A stretch of 64,000 bases of DNA from an uncultured Phocaeicola sp. Its GTDB lineage: Bacteria > Bacteroidota > Bacteroidia > Bacteroidales > Bacteroidaceae. The translations under genes were made by a program, and so were the position numbers. The notes below the pieces were generated by a model, which did no database searches, had not been told where the DNA came from, and saw only the letters and a program-made list of their open reading frames with translations. Where the stretch lies: assembly GCA_944320885.1 (NCBI GenBank), contig CALUJE010000011.1, positions 1 through 64,000 of the forward strand. Direction: 5' to 3'. Positions 60,707 to 64,000 of this stretch are shown piece after piece (the first letter of the stretch is position 1; each line of letters opens with the position of its first letter).

Positions 60707-61429
60707 TCAATCTTTACGAGGTTCTTCATTCAGCAGGTCCATGAAAGCCAAAGTCTTTGCTTCCAACTGATTTACAACGGTATCAACCTTTGCAACCAGA
60801 TAGTTATAAGCAAACAGAGACGGTATTCCGACTATCAATCCTCCTACCGTAGTAATCATGGCTTCATAAATACCGCTGGACAAGAGTGTGATATCAATAT
60901 TATTTCCGGCATTTGCCATATCCCAGAATGCTGTAACCATACCGGTAACCGTTCCCAAGAAACCAATCATGGGAGCTCCCGCCGCAATGGTAGCAATCAC
61001 CGGCAATCTCCGCTCCAGACGTCCAACCTCAATATTACCCGCATTCTCAATAGCGGCCTGTACGTCTGCTGCCGGACGCCCGATACGAATAATACCTTTC
61101 TCTACCATACGTGCTACCGGAGTATTGTTCATCCGACAGTAATTGATAGCCGATTTCAATTCTCCATTCTGAATATAGTCGCGCATGCGTTCCATAAACA
61201 AAGGATCTTCTTTCTCTGCACTGCGAATCACAGCCCAGCGCTCAAAGAATATATAACAGCATAATATGGAAAGCGCAGCCAGAACAATCATAATCCAACC
61301 ACCTTTCATGGCCATATCCCAAAGATTCATTTCAGGTTCTGCAGATACAACCGGTGTCAATACCGGATTTTCAGTCAAAGTTTCGGCCACATTCTGAGCA
61401 GCTTGGGCCAGTAATAAAGAAACATTCAT
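60707..61429 (-). CDS. exbB: ExbB/TolQ/MotA-type proton channel protein
   Basis: This 240-aa protein has three membrane segments and the family signature GTVTGMVTAFWDMANAG. Its preferred start is 61429, where TGATG couples it to the pdxJ stop. An in-frame ATG at 61441 would add four residues. It forms the proton-driven motor with ExbD. Confidence 0.9.
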   Translation of the reverse strand: MNVSLLLAQAAQNVAETLTENPVLTPVVSAEPEMNLWDMAMKGGWIMIVLAALSILCCYIFFERWAVIRSAEKEDPLFMERMRDYIQNGELKSAINYCRMNNTPVARMVEKGIIRIGRPAADVQAAIENAGNIEVGRLERRLPVIATIAAGAPMIGFLGTVTGMVTAFWDMANAGNNIDITLLSSGIYEAMITTVGGLIVGIPSLFAYNYLVAKVDTVVNQLEAKTLAFMDLLNEEPRKD

Positions 61430-62142
61430 CAGCGAAGGCATTTTTTATATTCTTCAATTGTATTTTTTAATCCCAGATAAAGCGCATCACAAATCAGCGC
61501 ATGTCCGATAGAAACTTCGTCCAGCCAGGGAATACACTTTGCCATATAAGCCAGATTGACCAGACTTAAATCATGACCGGCATTCAAACCTAACCCTAAA
61601 GAACGCGCACGGCGTGCTGCCTCAACAAAAGGAGCGATTGCCTGTTCCGCATTTTTCGGATACATGCTAGCATAAGGCTCTGTATAAAGTTCTACACGGT
61701 CTGTACCGGCCTTTGCAGCAAAATCCAGCATTTCCAAATCCGTACTTACAAAAACAGACGTACGGATACCGGCTTTCTTAAACTCATCCAATACTTCTGT
61801 CAGAAATTCAAGATTGGCTTTTGTATCCCATCCTGCATTTGAAGTCAGCTGGTCCGGTTTATCCGGCACCAAAGTTACTTGAGTCGGTTTTACCTTCAAT
61901 ACCAAGTCGATAAAACTCTCGGTGGGATATCCTTCAATATTAAACTCTGTATGCAACACTCCGCGCAAGTCCAAAACATCCGTTCTACGAATATGGCGTT
62001 CATCCGGACGGGGATGCACTGTTATACCATCAGCTCCAAAGGCTTCACAATCCAAAGCAACCTTTATAACATCCGGATTGTTTCCTCCACGTGCATTACG
62101 CAACGTTGCTACCTTATTAATATTTACACTTAACTTTGTCAT
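61429..62142 (-). CDS. pdxJ: Pyridoxine 5'-phosphate synthase
   Basis: This 237-aa enzyme condenses 1-deoxyxylulose 5-phosphate with aminoacetone phosphate. The family start [20 protein letters not shown] fixes the initiation at 62142. The [12 protein letters not shown] block carries catalytic His and Glu. It is the first gene of the minus-strand operon pdxJ-exbBD-tonB-DJ-1-ispD-recG. Confidence 0.95.
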   Translation of the reverse strand: MTKLSVNINKVATLRNARGGNNPDVIKVALDCEAFGADGITVHPRPDERHIRRTDVLDLRGVLHTEFNIEGYPTESFIDLVLKVKPTQVTLVPDKPDQLTSNAGWDTKANLEFLTEVLDEFKKAGIRTSVFVSTDLEMLDFAAKAGTDRVELYTEPYASMYPKNAEQAIAPFVEAARRARSLGLGLNAGHDLSLVNLAYMAKCIPWLDEVSIGHALICDALYLGLKNTIEEYKKCLR

Positions 62143-62173
62143 CGTTTCAAAATAATCTATTCTAAAAAAAGTG

Positions 62174-62240
62174 TATCTTTGCAATTAATTATTGCAAAAG
62201 TAATAGGTTTTACGTAAAAGAGGACCTTTTTACGTAGAAA
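62174..62240 (+). promoter_or_regulatory. nadK promoter box and palindromes
   Basis: TATCTTTG (62174-62181) is a -7 box pointing to nadK. It overlaps TTTGCAAT-N5-ATTGCAAA (62178-62198). Two TTTTACGTA-type palindromes follow, with TACGTA at 62211 and 62231. The 20-nt step resembles a two-unit version of the repeat clusters. Confidence 0.45.
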
Positions 62241-62279
62241 AGAATTATAAATTTAATATAAAAGAAACAGCAACTCCCT

Positions 62280-63152
62280 ATGAAATTGGTTCTTTTCGGA
62301 AATACATTCCAAACAAAAAAATCCATTCATATACAAAAACTTCTAAACGTATTGCATTCGCTCAACGTTGAACTGTATGTTGACGCATCTTTTTATCAGT
62401 TTGTTAAACAGGAGCTGAACATAGCGTTCACTCCAACCGGAATCTTCGAAGGCAATCAATTCGAAGCCGACCTTGCCATCAGCATGGGAGGAGACGGAAC
62501 TTTTCTGAAAGCCGCAAGCCGCATTGGCAAGAAAAACATTCCGATTATCGGAATCAACACCGGCCGTCTCGGTTTTCTGGCAGACATCTCACCCGAAGAA
62601 ATCGAAAACACGTTCACACGAATCATGCAAGGAGACTATAAAACGGAAGAAAGAAAAGTCTTGCAAATAGAATGTGAGGGACAAGAACTGAAAGGATATC
62701 CTTATGCGCTCAATGAAGTAGCCGTACTGAAACGCGACAGTTCATCCATGATATCCATCCATACTACGGTCAACGGTGAATTCCTCAATACATATCAGGC
62801 TGACGGGTTAATCATTGCCACTCCTACAGGTTCTACAGCCTACTCACTCAGCGTAGGTGGTCCTATCATGGTACCCCAATCCGGAATTATGGCTCTTACC
62901 CCAGTAGCACCGCACAGTCTGAACGTACGCCCTATCGTTATACGTGACGATTGCGAAATCATGCTCGATATAGAAAGTCGTAGCCACAGCTTCCTCGTAG
63001 CCATTGACGGACGAAGTGAAAGCTGTCATGAAGGGACTCGTCTGACTATCCGAAAGGCTGACTATACCATCAAGCTGATACAACAACCCGGATATACATT
63101 TTTCAATACGCTGCGTAATAAAATGATGTGGGGAGTAGATTCACGACAATAA
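62280..63152 (+). CDS. nadK: NAD kinase
   Basis: This 290-aa ATP-NAD kinase makes NADP. It has the GGDGT motif with Asp72 ([13 protein letters not shown]), the NxGxLGF block ([12 protein letters not shown]), and the [16 protein letters not shown] active-site segment. It is read divergently from pdxJ. Confidence 0.96.
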   Translation: MKLVLFGNTFQTKKSIHIQKLLNVLHSLNVELYVDASFYQFVKQELNIAFTPTGIFEGNQFEADLAISMGGDGTFLKAASRIGKKNIPIIGINTGRLGFLADISPEEIENTFTRIMQGDYKTEERKVLQIECEGQELKGYPYALNEVAVLKRDSSSMISIHTTVNGEFLNTYQADGLIIATPTGSTAYSLSVGGPIMVPQSGIMALTPVAPHSLNVRPIVIRDDCEIMLDIESRSHSFLVAIDGRSESCHEGTRLTIRKADYTIKLIQQPGYTFFNTLRNKMMWGVDSRQ

Positions 63153-63275
63153 GAATCATCCCTTATCATGAACCAAACGCATTTGTGGCTTTTCCAGACA
63201 TAAAAGACTTATTGTTATCTTCAGACAAGTCTGGATGCAGTTTGGCACAGTCAAATTGAAAAACTGCATTTTTCA

Positions 63276-63307
63276 TTTGTCTCTGCTCTCGCCTTTTACT
63301 ATCTTTG
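63276..63307 (+). promoter_or_regulatory. sppA upstream promoter (P1)
   Basis: TTTG, 20 nt, TATCTTTG: a perfect Bacteroidetes promoter in the first repeat copy. Confidence 0.85.
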
Positions 63308-63359
63308 AATAAGTTAGGATGCGGCTTGGCATAGTCAAATTGAAAAACTGCATTTTTCA

Positions 63360-63391
63360 TTTGCCTCTGCTCTCGCCTTTCACTATCTTTG
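63360..63391 (+). promoter_or_regulatory. sppA proximal promoter (P2)
   Basis: TTTG, 20 nt, TATCTTTG: the second perfect copy, 84 nt downstream of P1 and 27 nt before the sppA ATG. Confidence 0.88.
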
Positions 63392-63418
63392 TCAACAAAC
63401 AAATTCAGTTCCAGCTAT

Positions 63419-64000
63419 ATGAAAGATTTTTTAAAATACACATTAGCCACAGTTACCGGTTTAATTATAGCCGGTGTTATCTTTACCATTATCAGCATTT
63501 CGGCCATTATCGGCATGATTGCATCCTTATCACCCAGCACACCATCTGCGCTGCAAGACAATTCAATCCTGCACATAAAGTTAAAGGGAGAAATGACAGA
63601 ATTGCTGCAAGAAGATCCATTATCCATGTTTTTAGAAGAAGAGTTCCCCAACATAAGTCTTCAACAGATAACCAGTGCCATAGAAACCGCCAAGAACTCA
63701 CCCGAAATAAAAGGTATATATATTGAGGCTGGAGCACTTGCAGCTTCGCCAGCAGCCTTGCAGGAGATTCGCAATGCACTGACAGATTTTAAAGAAAGCG
63801 GCAAATTTATCGCAGCCTATGCCGACAACTACACTCAAGGCACTTATTATCTGTGCAGCGTTGCCGACCATGTTATGCTTAATCCGCAAGGAAACATTGC
63901 ATGGACCGGAATGAATGCCGAAACAATGTTTTACAAAGACTTGCTCGACAAACTCGGCATCGAGATGCAAATATTCAAGGTGGGAACATACAAGTCTGCC
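63419..64000 (+). CDS. sppA: Signal peptide peptidase SppA, 5' part
   Basis: The frame is open to the window end (194 codons). It has an N-terminal membrane anchor (residues 5-37), then the S49 N-terminal domain: LHIKLKGEMTELL, GIYIEAGALAAS and the YADNYTQGTYYLCSVADHV region with the catalytic Lys expected in the KVGTYKSA segment at the edge. SppA degrades signal peptides in the membrane. The Ser nucleophile lies beyond the window. Confidence 0.9.
   Translation, partial: MKDFLKYTLATVTGLIIAGVIFTIISISAIIGMIASLSPSTPSALQDNSILHIKLKGEMTELLQEDPLSMFLEEEFPNISLQQITSAIETAKNSPEIKGIYIEAGALAASPAALQEIRNALTDFKESGKFIAAYADNYTQGTYYLCSVADHVMLNPQGNIAWTGMNAETMFYKDLLDKLGIEMQIFKVGTYKSA

Larger units (their letters stand above)
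63216..63391. repeat. 84-bp tandem duplication carrying a promoter
   Basis: Positions 63216-63299 and 63300-63383 are near-identical copies, most strongly from GTCAAATTGAAAAACTGC to the end. A third copy starts at 63384 but breaks off after the TATCTTTG box. Each full copy ends in a complete promoter. It occupies the gap between nadK and sppA. Confidence 0.88.

Overview
The window is chromosomal DNA from a member of the Bacteroidales, most like Bacteroides or Phocaeicola. The evidence is the primary-sigma promoters with a TAnnTTTG -7 box (clearest at 20759, 27898, 63276 and 63360), lipoproteins with acidic residues after the lipobox Cys, large TonB-dependent receptors, and gene orders typical of the group such as folE-SPOR-tpiA-DoxX-DUF1599 and pdxJ-exbB-exbD-tonB. 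I see no rRNA, tRNA, transposase or integrase.

Layout. 0.6-4.4 kb: two SGNH esterase-like proteins and an MBOAT O-acyltransferase, probably a cell-envelope glycan O-acetylation unit. 4.5-11.9 kb (minus): an RND efflux operon (adaptor, pump, TolC) followed by a LytS/LytR-type two-component pair; the pump gene carries a one-base frameshift. 12.4-18.2 kb: a pectate-lyase-like lipoprotein, then a beta-helix lipoprotein and a TonB-dependent receptor. 18.5-29.6 kb: ferredoxin, a split UshA-like nucleotidase, rplS, a DUF4476 protein, a second and frameshifted TonB receptor, small envelope proteins, a CvfB-like S1 protein, a TIM-barrel protein, a Spm-type membrane protein and ybeY. 29.7-31.1 kb: a GH28 polygalacturonase.

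31.3-39.8 kb is a complete type II-C CRISPR-Cas island: a divergent tracrRNA, cas9 (1500 aa), cas1, cas2, and an array of 31 repeats of 47 bp with 30 spacers of 29-30 nt. It is visibly more AT-rich than its surroundings. A 54-bp direct repeat flanks it. The right copy is the 3' end of intact lolD; the left copy is a relic holding the last 22 codons and stop of a second lolD allele. This points to insertion or allelic exchange at the 3' end of lolD. The tracrRNA anti-repeat shows that the array is read on the minus strand, toward cas2. In that orientation every repeat holds a Bacteroides-type promoter. The two variant repeats at the far end keep its -7 box exactly and vary, in that half, only at the two free positions of the box.

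39.8-48.4 kb: lolD, tcdA and a CPA2 antiporter (minus); asd; and an ABC transporter operon with three related permeases and its own GntR/YtrA-type regulator, preceded by a matching operator. 48.4-64 kb: dnaG; the folE/tpiA/DoxX operon; M23 peptidase and ndk; recG-ispD-DJ-1-tonB-exbD-exbB-pdxJ (minus); nadK; and the first part of sppA behind a duplicated promoter.

A recurrent intergenic structure is not explained by the genes. At least five clear and two weaker loci carry 3-5 tandem units of 21-22 nt. The sequence differs at each locus, usually around a short palindrome.
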